From Pseudomonas viciae (lineage in GTDB: Bacteria; Pseudomonadota; Gammaproteobacteria; Pseudomonadales; Pseudomonadaceae), in contig NZ_CP035088.1 of NCBI RefSeq assembly GCF_004786035.1, positions 2,826,001 through 2,890,000 of the forward strand: a stretch of 64,000 nt of DNA, in the 5' to 3' direction. The position numbers and the translations under genes were made by a program. How positions within the stretch are numbered: position 1 is the first letter of the stretch; the number at the start of each line of letters is the position of its first letter. Positions 46,366 to 54,738 of this stretch are shown here, piece by piece. The notes below the pieces were generated by a model. It was not told the DNA's origin and did not search any database. It saw only the letters and a list, made by a program, of their open reading frames with translations.

Positions 46366-48381
46366 ATGCAGAGCACGTTGATCTCAGTAGGCTGTAACCG
46401 TTTGCACAAGCGCGATGGCAGTGTGGTCGCCTTTGATGCGGACAAGATCCGCCAGGCGCTGATCGCTGCCGGCAAGGCCACCGGCGAGTACGCCGAAGTC
46501 GAGGCCGAAGGGTTGCTGGAGGCGGTGTTGGCGCGGTTGGAAGGGCAAACGCGGTTGAACGTCGAGCAGATCCAGGACCGCGTCGAACGGGTGCTGATGG
46601 ATGCGGGTTTCTTCCTCTCCATGCGTGCCTATATCGTCTACCGCGAGCAACATGGTCGCTTGCGCCGGGACCGCCGCACCCTGGTGGAAGTCGCCACCTC
46701 GATGAACGAATACCTGGACCGTGAAGACTGGCGCGTGCAAGCCAACGCCAACCAGGGCTATTCCCTTGGCGGGCTGATCCTCAACGTATCGGGCAAGGTC
46801 ACCGCCAACTACTGGCTCGACGAGGTCTACAGCCAGGCCATCGGCCAGGCCCACCGCGAGGCCGATCTGCATATCCACGACCTGGACATGCTCGCCGGTT
46901 ACTGTGCCGGTTGGTCCTTGCGCACGTTGTTGCATGAAGGCCTCAACGGCGTGCCAGGTCGGGTCGAGGCCGGGCCACCCAAGCACCTGAGCAGCGCCTT
47001 GGGACAGATGGTGAATTTCCTCGGCACCCTGCAAAACGAATGGGCCGGGGCCCAGGCATTCAGCTCGTTCGACACTTACCTGGCGCCCTACGTGCGCAAG
47101 GACCAACTCAGCTACGACGAGGTTCGCCAGTCGTTGCAGGAGTTCATCTACAACCTCAACGTGCCGTCACGCTGGGGCACGCAAACGCCGTTTACCAACC
47201 TCACGTTCGACTGGGTCTGCCCGCAGGATCTGCGCGAACAGATCCCGGTGATCGGCGGCGAAGAGATGCCATTCGCCTATGGCGACCTGCAAGTGGAAAT
47301 GGAGCTGATCAACCGTGCCTACATCGAAGTGATGCAGGCTGGCGATGCGAAAGGGCGGGTGTTCACGTTCCCGATCCCGACCTACAACATTACCCATGAC
47401 TTCCCGTGGGACAGTGAGAACGCCGATCGGCTGTTCGAAATGACCGCTCGCTACGGCTTGCCGTATTTCCAGAACTTCCTCAACTCGGACATGCAACCCA
47501 ACCAGGTGCGCTCAATGTGCTGCCGCCTGCAACTGGACGTGCGTGAGTTGCTCAAGCGCGGTGGTGGCCTGTTCGGCTCAGCGGAACAGACCGGCTCCCT
47601 GGGGGTGGTGACGATCAACTGCGCACGCCTGGGCTATCTGTACAAAGGGAATACCAGCGCATTGCTGCAACGCATCGATGCGCTGATGGAGCTGGCGAAG
47701 GAGAGCCTGGAGGTCAAGCGCAAGGTCATCCAGCACCACATGGATGCCGGTTTGTACCCCTACACCAAGCGCTACCTGGGCACCTTGCGCAATCACTTCT
47801 CCACCATCGGCGTGAACGGCTTGCATGAAATGCTGCGCAACTTCACCGACGACCAGCAAGGCCTGCACACCGAGCAGGGTCGGGCGTTCGCGCTGAAACT
47901 GCTGGATCACGTGCGGGCCACGCTGCTGCGTTTCCAGGAAGAAACCGGCCACCTCTACAACCTGGAAGCCACGCCCGCCGAAGGCACCACCTACCGCTTC
48001 GCCAAGGAAGACCTCAAGCGCTACCCCGACATCTTGCAGGCCGGCAGCCCGGTCGCCCCGTACTACACCAACTCGTCGCAACTGCCGGTGGGCTTCACCG
48101 ACGATCCGTTCGAAGCCCTGGAGCTGCAAGACGAACTGCAATGCAAGTACACCGGCGGCACCGTGCTGCATCTGTACATGGCCGAGCAGATTTCCTCCAC
48201 TCAGGCCTGCAAGCAACTGGTGCGCAAGGCCCTGGGACGTTTCCGCCTGCCGTACCTGACCATCACGCCGACCTTTTCCATCTGCCCGGTGCACGGTTAC
48301 CTGGCCGGCGAACACGAGTTCTGCCCCAAATGCGACGAAGCCTTGCTGCTGCAACAGCAGTTGGCAGGCAGCGTTCACTGA
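46366..48381 (+). CDS. nrdD: NrdD, anaerobic ribonucleoside-triphosphate reductase main subunit (lacks glycyl-radical tail)
   Basis: The 671-residue protein has an N-terminal ATP-cone (HKRDGSVVAFDADKIRQAL) and the class III reductase barrel with MVNFLGTLQNEWAGAQAF. It ends in the zinc-site region (FSICPVHGYLAGEHEFCPKC) but stops before the glycyl-radical RVxGY motif. That motif is encoded by the next small gene. E. coli NrdD has 712 residues, close to the sum of the two pieces (724). Confidence 0.93.
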   Translation: MQSTLISVGCNRLHKRDGSVVAFDADKIRQALIAAGKATGEYAEVEAEGLLEAVLARLEGQTRLNVEQIQDRVERVLMDAGFFLSMRAYIVYREQHGRLRRDRRTLVEVATSMNEYLDREDWRVQANANQGYSLGGLILNVSGKVTANYWLDEVYSQAIGQAHREADLHIHDLDMLAGYCAGWSLRTLLHEGLNGVPGRVEAGPPKHLSSALGQMVNFLGTLQNEWAGAQAFSSFDTYLAPYVRKDQLSYDEVRQSLQEFIYNLNVPSRWGTQTPFTNLTFDWVCPQDLREQIPVIGGEEMPFAYGDLQVEMELINRAYIEVMQAGDAKGRVFTFPIPTYNITHDFPWDSENADRLFEMTARYGLPYFQNFLNSDMQPNQVRSMCCRLQLDVRELLKRGGGLFGSAEQTGSLGVVTINCARLGYLYKGNTSALLQRIDALMELAKESLEVKRKVIQHHMDAGLYPYTKRYLGTLRNHFSTIGVNGLHEMLRNFTDDQQGLHTEQGRAFALKLLDHVRATLLRFQEETGHLYNLEATPAEGTTYRFAKEDLKRYPDILQAGSPVAPYYTNSSQLPVGFTDDPFEALELQDELQCKYTGGTVLHLYMAEQISSTQACKQLVRKALGRFRLPYLTITPTFSICPVHGYLAGEHEFCPKCDEALLLQQQLAGSVH

Positions 48382-48412
48382 TCCGATCCATCGACCGCAA
48401 GGAGCTTCTCCC

Positions 48413-48574
48413 ATGAACGCATCACAATCTCTTCCGCAGGCACAGCGTCAACGTTGCGAAGTCTGGACCCGCGTGATGGGTTACCACCGCCCGGTGGCGG
48501 CCTTCAACCCGGGCAAGCAGTCCGAGCATCGCGAACGGCTGCACTTCACTGAAAGCGCGGCCGGGCGTCCATGA
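48413..48574 (+). CDS. Separate 53-residue glycyl-radical segment of NrdD
   Basis: This small gene encodes MNASQSLPQAQRQRCEVWTR followed by VMGYHRPVAAFNPGKQSEHR and a short tail. CEVWTRVMGYHRPVAAFNPGK matches the C-terminal glycyl-radical region of NrdD proteins, with G23 as the radical glycine. It is 31 bases after nrdD, in another frame, with its own AAGGAG site, and its stop overlaps the nrdG start (ATGA). It is therefore translated as a separate polypeptide rather than fused. Confidence 0.85.
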   Translation: MNASQSLPQAQRQRCEVWTRVMGYHRPVAAFNPGKQSEHRERLHFTESAAGRP

Positions 48575-49266
48575 GTCGAGTGCTACGGGTCGGGGGCATG
48601 GTGCCCCTGACCACCCTCGATTATCCGGGCCAACTGGCTTGCGTACTGTTTTGCCAGGGTTGCGCCTGGCGTTGTCGTTACTGCCATAACCCGCAATTGA
48701 TCCCGCCGCGCGGCAGCGAGGAGGTGGATTGGTGTCGGGTCTTGGCGTTCCTGCAACGCCGCCAGGACCTGCTCGATGCCGTGGTGTTCAGCGGCGGCGA
48801 GCCGACCTTGCAGGACGGCCTGGCCTCGGCCATGGAGGAGGTCCGGCAGATGGGGTTTCGCGTCGGCCTGCACAGCGCCGGAATCAAGCCGGCGGCCTTC
48901 GCCAAAGTGGTCGGTCTGGCCGACTGGGTGGGCTTCGACATCAAGGCGTTGCCCGAAGATGCCCTGGACGTGACCCGGGTCGAAGGCAGTGGTGCCGCCA
49001 ACTGGCGCAGCCTCGACCATCTGCTGGCCAGCGGCGTGGAGTATGAATGCCGTACCACCGTGCATTGGCACCTGTTCGACCCCGAACGGTTGTTGACCCT
49101 GGCCCGCCGTTTGAGCGAGCGCGGCGTCAGCCGGTTCGCCGTGCAATTGGTGCGCACTGCGCGGATGCTCGACCCCCATCTTTCCAGCGTCTCGGCACAA
49201 GCCTTGCAACCTGAGTTGTGGGCCGCCCTGCGCGAGTTGTTCCCCTCGTTCGTCTTACGCAGTTGA
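48571..49266 (+). CDS. nrdG: NrdG, radical SAM activating enzyme of class III ribonucleotide reductase
   Basis: The 231-residue protein carries CQGCAWRCRYCHNP with the radical SAM cysteines C31, C35 and C38, and GGEPTLQ. It generates the glycyl radical using S-adenosylmethionine, here presumably on the separate 53-residue peptide. Translation is coupled to that peptide by a four-base overlap. Confidence 0.93.
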   Translation: MSRVLRVGGMVPLTTLDYPGQLACVLFCQGCAWRCRYCHNPQLIPPRGSEEVDWCRVLAFLQRRQDLLDAVVFSGGEPTLQDGLASAMEEVRQMGFRVGLHSAGIKPAAFAKVVGLADWVGFDIKALPEDALDVTRVEGSGAANWRSLDHLLASGVEYECRTTVHWHLFDPERLLTLARRLSERGVSRFAVQLVRTARMLDPHLSSVSAQALQPELWAALRELFPSFVLRS

Positions 49267-49294
49267 CCGAACGCAGGGATGAACGACCGACAGC

Positions 49295-49324
49295 GGCCCG
49301 GGATGACCGGGCCACACTTTTTTA
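49295..49324 (+). terminator. Rho-independent terminator after nrdG
   Basis: GGCCCGG (49295-49301) and CCGGGCC (49307-49313) form a perfect seven-bp stem with loop GATGA, followed by ACAC and seven T. It lies 28 bases past the nrdG stop. Confidence 0.88.
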
Positions 49325-49377
49325 AGGTTTTCAAATGCGCTGCCAGTCGGCAGGTAATTGAACAGGGAGCATTTGAT

Positions 49378-50997
49378 ATGACCAGACTCACCACTGCCCA
49401 ACGTATCGTGATCGGCTTTGCCATCGCCCCACTGGCCTTGATCGCCTTGGCGCTGTACGCCTTGAGCGACCTGGCGATGCTGCGCGACCAGGCCGAGCAG
49501 ATCGTCAGGCAGGATTGGCCGAAGATCGATCCGATCATGGTGATCGCCACGGGCGTGCGCGATAACGCCAGGAACACCCGGGACCTGTTGATCGACAAGA
49601 ACAATGCGCAAGTCCAGCAATCGATCGACACCACCCGGCAACGCATTACCCAGGCCTTTGCCACGCTGGAGCCGTTGTTCGATCAACCCGAAGGCAAGGC
49701 CGCCTATGCCGAGCTGAAGAAGCGCCGCGAGGCTTATGTGGCAGCGTTCGTCCAGGTGCAGGCGTTGATCCGCCAAGGCGCTACGGACGAGGCGATGACG
49801 CAGCTCAAGCAAGGCGTGATGCCGGCAGAGCTTGAGGTGTACAAAAGCCTGGATGCGCTGATGGCGATGCAGGGCAAGGTCTTTGTCGAACGTGAACAGT
49901 TGGCCCAGGCGCGTTACAGCGATGCGCGGCGCAACATGCTCGCGCTGGTGCTGGCTTGCCTGGCCCTGGTGAGCCTTGTCGCGATACTGGTGACCCGCAG
50001 CGTGACCCGTCCACTGGGGGGGGAGCCCAATGACGCGGCGCGGGTGCTGAACCTTATCGCCCAGGGCGACCTGACGATCCGGGTACCGGTGGGTGTCGGC
50101 GCCAACGACAGTGTGATGAGCAACATGCATGACATGCAGCAGAGCCTCAACAGCATGGTCCGGCACATTGCGGCCTCGGTGGATCGGGTGGCCAGTTCCT
50201 CCGAAGAATTGAGCGCGGTGAGCAGCCAGACCAACAGCACCTTGCAGTTGCAAGGACAGGAAATCGAACAGGCTGCGGCGGCGGTGAACCAGATGACCGC
50301 CGCCGTGGATGAAGTGGCGCGCAATGCCGTGAGCACCAGCGAAGCCTCGCGGGTGTCCGAGCAAACCGCCCAGCGTGGCCGTGAGCAGGTTCAGGAGACG
50401 GTCGCTTCCATTACTGCGCTGGCGGACGGTGTGACGGACAGCTCCGGGCGAATCCAGCAATTGGCCGGACGGGTGCAGGACATCAGTTCGGTGTTGGATG
50501 TGATTCGCAGCATCGCTGAACAAACCAACCTGCTGGCCCTGAACGCCGCCATCGAAGCGGCTCGCGCGGGTGATGCCGGGCGTGGTTTTGCGGTGGTCGC
50601 CGATGAAGTCCGCGCACTGGCCCATCGGACCCAGGTTTCGACCCGGGAGATCGAGGACATGATCGGCAATATCCGCCTGGACAGCGGCCACGCGGTGACC
50701 TCCATGCAAAACAACAGTGAACTGGTGCAGGCCACCCTGCTAGTGGCCCAGCGCTCCGGCGATGCCCTGGATGAAATCGCCCATTCGATCTCGCAGATCA
50801 ACGAGCGCAACCTGATGATCGCCAGCGCCACGGAACAGCAGGCCCTGGTGGCCCGAGAGGTGGACCGCAACCTGGTGGGTATTCGCAACCTGTCCGAACA
50901 GGTGCTGCTGGGCGCCCGCCACACCGACACCGCCGGCCAGGACCTGGCGCAGATGGCCGGTTCGCTGCATGAGACGGTGGCGCGGTTCAAGGTATAG
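49378..50997 (+). CDS. Methyl-accepting chemotaxis protein with four-helix-bundle sensor
   Basis: The 539-residue receptor has two membrane helices (about 10-30 and 184-204) around a periplasmic 4HB-type domain of about 150 residues, then HAMP and a signalling domain with the hairpin tip [20 protein letters not shown]. The ligand is not known. GGGAG lies ten bases before the ATG. It follows the nrdG terminator, so it has its own promoter. Confidence 0.92.
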   Translation: MTRLTTAQRIVIGFAIAPLALIALALYALSDLAMLRDQAEQIVRQDWPKIDPIMVIATGVRDNARNTRDLLIDKNNAQVQQSIDTTRQRITQAFATLEPLFDQPEGKAAYAELKKRREAYVAAFVQVQALIRQGATDEAMTQLKQGVMPAELEVYKSLDALMAMQGKVFVEREQLAQARYSDARRNMLALVLACLALVSLVAILVTRSVTRPLGGEPNDAARVLNLIAQGDLTIRVPVGVGANDSVMSNMHDMQQSLNSMVRHIAASVDRVASSSEELSAVSSQTNSTLQLQGQEIEQAAAAVNQMTAAVDEVARNAVSTSEASRVSEQTAQRGREQVQETVASITALADGVTDSSGRIQQLAGRVQDISSVLDVIRSIAEQTNLLALNAAIEAARAGDAGRGFAVVADEVRALAHRTQVSTREIEDMIGNIRLDSGHAVTSMQNNSELVQATLLVAQRSGDALDEIAHSISQINERNLMIASATEQQALVAREVDRNLVGIRNLSEQVLLGARHTDTAGQDLAQMAGSLHETVARFKV

Positions 50998-51043
50998 GCG
51001 AGGCACTGCCAGGCTTCACAGCAATCGACCTCACCATAAATCC

Positions 51044-51125
51044 CCTGTGGGAGCGAGGCGGTGGGTCAGTTTGCGGTGATGTTGGATGTGCCGACGTCAT
51101 CGCGAGCAAGCTCGCTCCCACAGGG
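51044..51125. repeat. REPIN with a shortened left arm
   Basis: The right arm (CATCGCGAGCAAGCTCGCTC) is complete, while the left arm stops at CTGTGGGAGCGAG and continues directly with the spacer, so about 12 bases are missing from it. It lies between convergent genes. Confidence 0.8.
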
Positions 51126-51149
51126 GGAGTTCAGGTGTTGGAGCGGTGA

Positions 51150-52516
51150 TCACCAACCCCGGAACTGCAACCACCAGCCATAGCCCACCAAGCTGCTGGC
51201 CAGGACCAGGCAGGCCATGGCTGCCAGTCGTTGAATCGGTGATGCAGTCATCTGCTCCAGGCGTTTCCAGCCCAGCCACAGGCTCCATGCGATCGCCAGC
51301 ACCAGCAACCCAGCCCGTGCCGGCTGTACCCATTCCAGCAGCAGCCCTTCATAACGCAGCAGTTTGACCGTGGTGGCTGACAAGCCGAGGAACAACCCTG
51401 CACCGCCAAGGGGCGTGAGGGTGATGGCTAAGGGCCAATATTGTGCAGGATCACCCGAGAGTCTTGCCGCCAGGCGCATCAGCAGCATCAATGACATGCC
51501 CAGCAGCAAGGCACTCATGCCCAAATAAACGACGATGCAAAAGCCATCGAGCCAACTGAAGCTGTCATTGAGTTGCGGATAGTGGGTCAGCAACCACCAA
51601 GGTGCGTTGTCCTGCAGGGGCCACAGCTGGTCGTGCGTCACCAGCCATTGTGCCAGTGCCTGTTTCAGGGCAATGAACCAGGGGCTGACAGTCCACTGAA
51701 AGGCCCCCATGGCCAGGCCGATGACACCGAACAGCAATAAGCGAACATCCCAGGGCGAGAGCGTGTCAGCGCGTGAGTGAAGAATTTCTTCGTTACTGGA
51801 GCGAGCAATCAGGCGCACCGCATCGCGCTGGCCGCTGCAGCGACCACAGGCGTGGCAATCGGCGGCGCCGCGCAGGCGACGGATGTCCAGCAAGGGCGCG
51901 CAGTTGGGGGCGGGCGGCGCGGCGCAGGATTTTCCAGCCAGCGTTGTTCGTCCACCCGAAAGTGCACCGGCGCCAAGCGGGCGAGCAGGGCGAAGACTCC
52001 ACTGACCGGACACAGGTAACGGCACCACACCCGTTTGCCGCGGGCGAACAACAGGCCAACGATCACCGCAGCGACGGTCGAGCCCCCCAGGATCAGCAAC
52101 GCAGCCTGGGCATAGTCGTACACGCTGATCAACTGGCCGTAGATTGTGGTCAGGCAGAACGCCAGGGTCGGCCAGCCAGCCCAGCGCAACCCGCGCGGCA
52201 TGCCCAGGCCTTTGCCGTAGCGACTGGCCCATTCACTCAAGGCGCCTTCGGGGCACAGCACGCCACACCAGAGTCGCCCGAACAACACGATCGAGAGCAA
52301 CACGAACGGCCACCATACCCCCCAGAACAGAAACTGTGCCAGCAGCGTGAGGTTGTCGAACAGACGCGCCTGGCTGCTGGGCAATGGCGACAGGGCCGGT
52401 ACCACCAGCAGCACTGCGTAGAACAGCACCACCGCCCATTGCACGGCGCGAATGCTTGCACCGTGGCGCCGCATGCCGTCGCCCAGGCGCTGGAGCCAAG
52501 GGTTCAGGTCGGACAT
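51150..52516 (-). pseudogene. ftrD: FtrD-like 4Fe-4S polyferredoxin membrane protein, frameshifted
   Basis: The N-terminal part (start at 52516) has membrane helices and cluster motifs LWCGVLCPEGALSEW and VWCRYLCPVSGV, like NapH/FtrD proteins. After RWLENPA near 51921 the frame must shift by one base to continue as CAPLLDIRRLRGAADCHACGRC and then several membrane helices to the stop at 51150. The site is GC-rich with a C5 run, so it is either a real one-base deletion or a sequencing error. FtrD is thought to pass electrons in ferrous iron uptake. Confidence 0.8.
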
Positions 52517-53358
52517 GGCAGGTCTTGCGCCTTGTGTGGCCGCAGCCAACCCGCAACGACGCCCCAATAGCAGAGCCATACCAGCAACGTCAGCGCGCTG
52601 GGGCTGGCTCGATAGCCGGTGAAATCAGCCAGGAACCCACCGAAACCGTGGCCGTCGTCGAGGATCGCGCTGCTGTCCCAAAGTGCCTCGCCAATGCCGC
52701 GATACACCGCGTCGGGCCAGTCCATACCGAGCAACTGCCCAGCGACCCGCTCGATACCGCTGACCAACAACGCCGCGCCCAACAGCAGCAGGATTGCTTC
52801 GCTGATGGCAAAGAACCGCGGCCATGAGATGAACCGGCGACTGCTGTGCAGCAAGGAAACGGTCAACAGCGCCAGCGTCAGGCCAGCGATTGCCCCGACG
52901 GCGAACAGCCCCAGTTGCGCCCCTTGCAAGCGGGCGCCGGCGCCATACAGGAAGACCACAGTTTCACTGCCTTCGCGGCTGACCGCCAGCAATGCCAGCA
53001 CCAGCAGGCCCAGGCCGCCCTGGCGGCTCAGGCGCTGGTCGGCGTGGCGCGCCAGGTCCTGTTTCAGCGTCCCCGCGTTGCGGTGCATCCAGCCGACCAT
53101 TTGCACGATCAGCAGACTCGCAACCAGTGCCAACGACGCCTGGAACCATTCGTTGGCCGCGCCGCTCATGGCTTCGCCGGCCAGCAGAATCAGGCCGGCC
53201 AATACGCCGGAAAGCAGCAAGCCCAACGCCGCGCCGGCCCATACGTAACGCAGCAGTTGGCTGGCCTGTTGCTGGCGGCCGACCCAGGCCTGGAGAATAC
53301 CGATCACCAACAGCGCCTCGACGCTTTCGCGCCAGACAATAAACATCGATTGAGTCAT
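52504..53358 (-). CDS. ftrC: FtrC, FTR1-family high-affinity iron permease
   Basis: The 284-residue protein has seven predicted membrane helices and the two REXXE iron motifs of FTR1 permeases, RESVE (10-14) and REGSE (128-132). It transports the iron handed over by FtrA/FtrB. GGAGG precedes the ATG at 53358. It overlaps the ftrD-like gene by 13 bases. Confidence 0.92.
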   Translation of the reverse strand: MTQSMFIVWRESVEALLVIGILQAWVGRQQQASQLLRYVWAGAALGLLLSGVLAGLILLAGEAMSGAANEWFQASLALVASLLIVQMVGWMHRNAGTLKQDLARHADQRLSRQGGLGLLVLALLAVSREGSETVVFLYGAGARLQGAQLGLFAVGAIAGLTLALLTVSLLHSSRRFISWPRFFAISEAILLLLGAALLVSGIERVAGQLLGMDWPDAVYRGIGEALWDSSAILDDGHGFGGFLADFTGYRASPSALTLLVWLCYWGVVAGWLRPHKAQDLPCPT

Positions 53359-53380
53359 GCAAACGCCTCCTGCTGACCGA

Positions 53381-53722
53381 TTACTGGGCCAGGATGCCGC
53401 CCTCGGGCAGTTGCGGATTGAATTCATCGAAAAACGGATAGTGCCCGGGGCGCAGCGGGTGAATCACTACGAAAGTGGTGACACCCGGGGACAGCACTTT
53501 TTCCACCCGCAGTGGCGTGCTCTCGAACTCCGCAGGACCCTGGCCGACGTTTTTCAGCACGATCTTGAAGCGCTGCCCGGCGGGGACTTCCAGCAGCGGT
53601 GGAGTGAAATGCCCGTCGCGAATGCTCAGCTCGTAAGTCGGCAATTGGGCATGGGCGCTTGACGGCAACATCAGGCCGGCCAGCATCAGCCAGGCCAAGT
53701 GTTTGCAGGTCGGGCGATTCAT
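53381..53722 (-). CDS. ftrB: FtrB, periplasmic cupredoxin-like protein
   Basis: The 113-residue protein has a signal peptide (cleavage after AHA, about residue 25) and a cupredoxin fold with GHYPFFDEFNPQ near the end. In Ftr systems FtrB is proposed to oxidise ferrous iron before FTR1 transport. It starts two bases after the ftrA stop. Confidence 0.88.
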   Translation of the reverse strand: MNRPTCKHLAWLMLAGLMLPSSAHAQLPTYELSIRDGHFTPPLLEVPAGQRFKIVLKNVGQGPAEFESTPLRVEKVLSPGVTTFVVIHPLRPGHYPFFDEFNPQLPEGGILAQ

Positions 53723-53724
53723 CC

Positions 53725-54255
53725 TCAGTACCCGCCTTTTTTACCGATCCCGGCGTAGACGAATTCGTAATGCAGTTCACAGCGCTCGAACCATGGCGCC
53801 ACGCCGGTTTCCTTGTCGGTATGACGGCCGAGGGAGCCATGGCCGCCGGGCGGCAGGACGGTGAAGGTCAGTTGGTATTTACCAGGGCCGAGCAGCTTCA
53901 CGTTGTCGCCATAATGGGGGCCGTCATTGGCGACCATGGCATGGAAGTCACCCTTGAGCTCGGTGTCGTTGCCTTGTTTCTTCAGTTGGAACGACACATT
54001 GAGGTAGGGCACGAAACTGCCTTCCTGGAAGCCCTGCTGGTTGTCCGCCGTGGCGCGGATGTCGGCTTCCAGGTGAACGTCGGAATCGGCCGTGGCCCGC
54101 ATCATCCCGGCCGGGGCCATTTCAATCGGCTGCAGATACACCGCGCCGACTTCCAGCCCAGGGCACAGTTGCGGTTCGCCGATGGGGTATTCCTTGGCCT
54201 GGGCCAGCGGTGCGAGAAACAGCAGGGCGAGGGACAGAGGGGCAAGCGTGCGCAT
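53725..54255 (-). CDS. ftrA: FtrA, periplasmic P19-type iron-binding protein
   Basis: The 176-residue protein has a signal peptide (cleavage after AQA) and the P19/Tp34 fold, with the metal-site segments PIEMAPAGMM, HLEADI and MVANDGPHYGDNV. It captures ferrous iron, with a copper site in homologues. It is the first gene of the ftrABCD run and has a Fur-like box upstream. Confidence 0.9.
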   Translation of the reverse strand: MRTLAPLSLALLFLAPLAQAKEYPIGEPQLCPGLEVGAVYLQPIEMAPAGMMRATADSDVHLEADIRATADNQQGFQEGSFVPYLNVSFQLKKQGNDTELKGDFHAMVANDGPHYGDNVKLLGPGKYQLTFTVLPPGGHGSLGRHTDKETGVAPWFERCELHYEFVYAGIGKKGGY

Positions 54256-54308
54256 GATGACTTCCTGGACGACGTAAAAGATGGCCGAGTCTAGGAGGCT
54301 TCGCCGCG

Positions 54309-54327
54309 AATAATAATGATTCTTGTC
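54309..54327 (-). promoter_or_regulatory. Fur-like box upstream of ftrA
   Basis: AATAATAATGATTCTTGTC matches the 19-bp Fur consensus at 13 positions. It lies 54 bp upstream of the ftrA ATG, in the most AT-rich stretch of this area. Confidence 0.65.
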
Positions 54328-54383
54328 AATTTTCAGCGTTAATTCACGCTCGCCAGCGGCAGTTCACTCAGGCACGGCGGTTC

Positions 54384-54425
54384 TTGATCATGGTCAAGGG
54401 CCACTGCGCCCCGACGCGGTAGGGT
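54384..54425 (+). promoter_or_regulatory. Anr/Dnr-dependent promoter of the DUF3079 gene
   Basis: TTGATCATGGTCAA at 54384-54397 is a good FNR-type box and TAGGGT at 54420-54425 a fair -10, 29.5 bp from the box centre. The predicted start is near 54432, 25 bases before the ATG. Confidence 0.82.
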
Positions 54426-54456
54426 ACGGGTACACCCATCGTTATACGGGGTCGTC

Positions 54457-54684
54457 ATGGCAAAGCCATTTCCCATCAGTCCCAAGCATCCCGAGCGCAT
54501 TTGCTGGGGTTGCGATCGTTACTGCCCGACCAGTGCGCTGGCCTGTGGTAACGGTGCCGATCGAACGATGCACCCGGCCGAGATGATCGGCGAGGACTGG
54601 TACCTGCATGGTGATTGGGGGCTGGAGCTGGTGGACATTACGGCCAAGGTCATCGACCCAAGCGCAACCCACCTGAAGGAATGA
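54457..54684 (+). CDS. DUF3079-family small cysteine-rich protein
   Basis: The 75-residue soluble protein begins MAKPFPISPKHPERICWGCD and has CWGCDRYC with a further Cys in ALACGNG, typical of DUF3079. The clustered cysteines suggest metal or Fe-S binding. The function is unknown. Its Anr/Dnr-type promoter ties it to low-oxygen growth. Confidence 0.85.
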   Translation: MAKPFPISPKHPERICWGCDRYCPTSALACGNGADRTMHPAEMIGEDWYLHGDWGLELVDITAKVIDPSATHLKE

Positions 54685-54691
54685 AATAAAC

Positions 54692-54723
54692 CTGTGGCGA
54701 GGGAGCAAGCGTCCTCGCCACAG
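54692..54723. repeat. Palindrome after the DUF3079 gene
   Basis: CTGTGGCGAGG and CCTCGCCACAG enclose GAGCAAGCGT. It belongs to the same family as the palindromes near 15.8 and 17.9 kb, with a damaged inner part, and may end transcription between convergent genes. Confidence 0.8.
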
Positions 54724-54738
54724 TGGATCACACGGGGC

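Noticed and set aside
51809..52232. Reading the two overlapping frames of the ftrD region as two separate genes
   Set aside because: The N-terminal cluster motifs are in one frame and the CHACGRC motif plus remaining helices are in the other. Together they give one full-length polyferredoxin, so a frameshift is the simpler reading.
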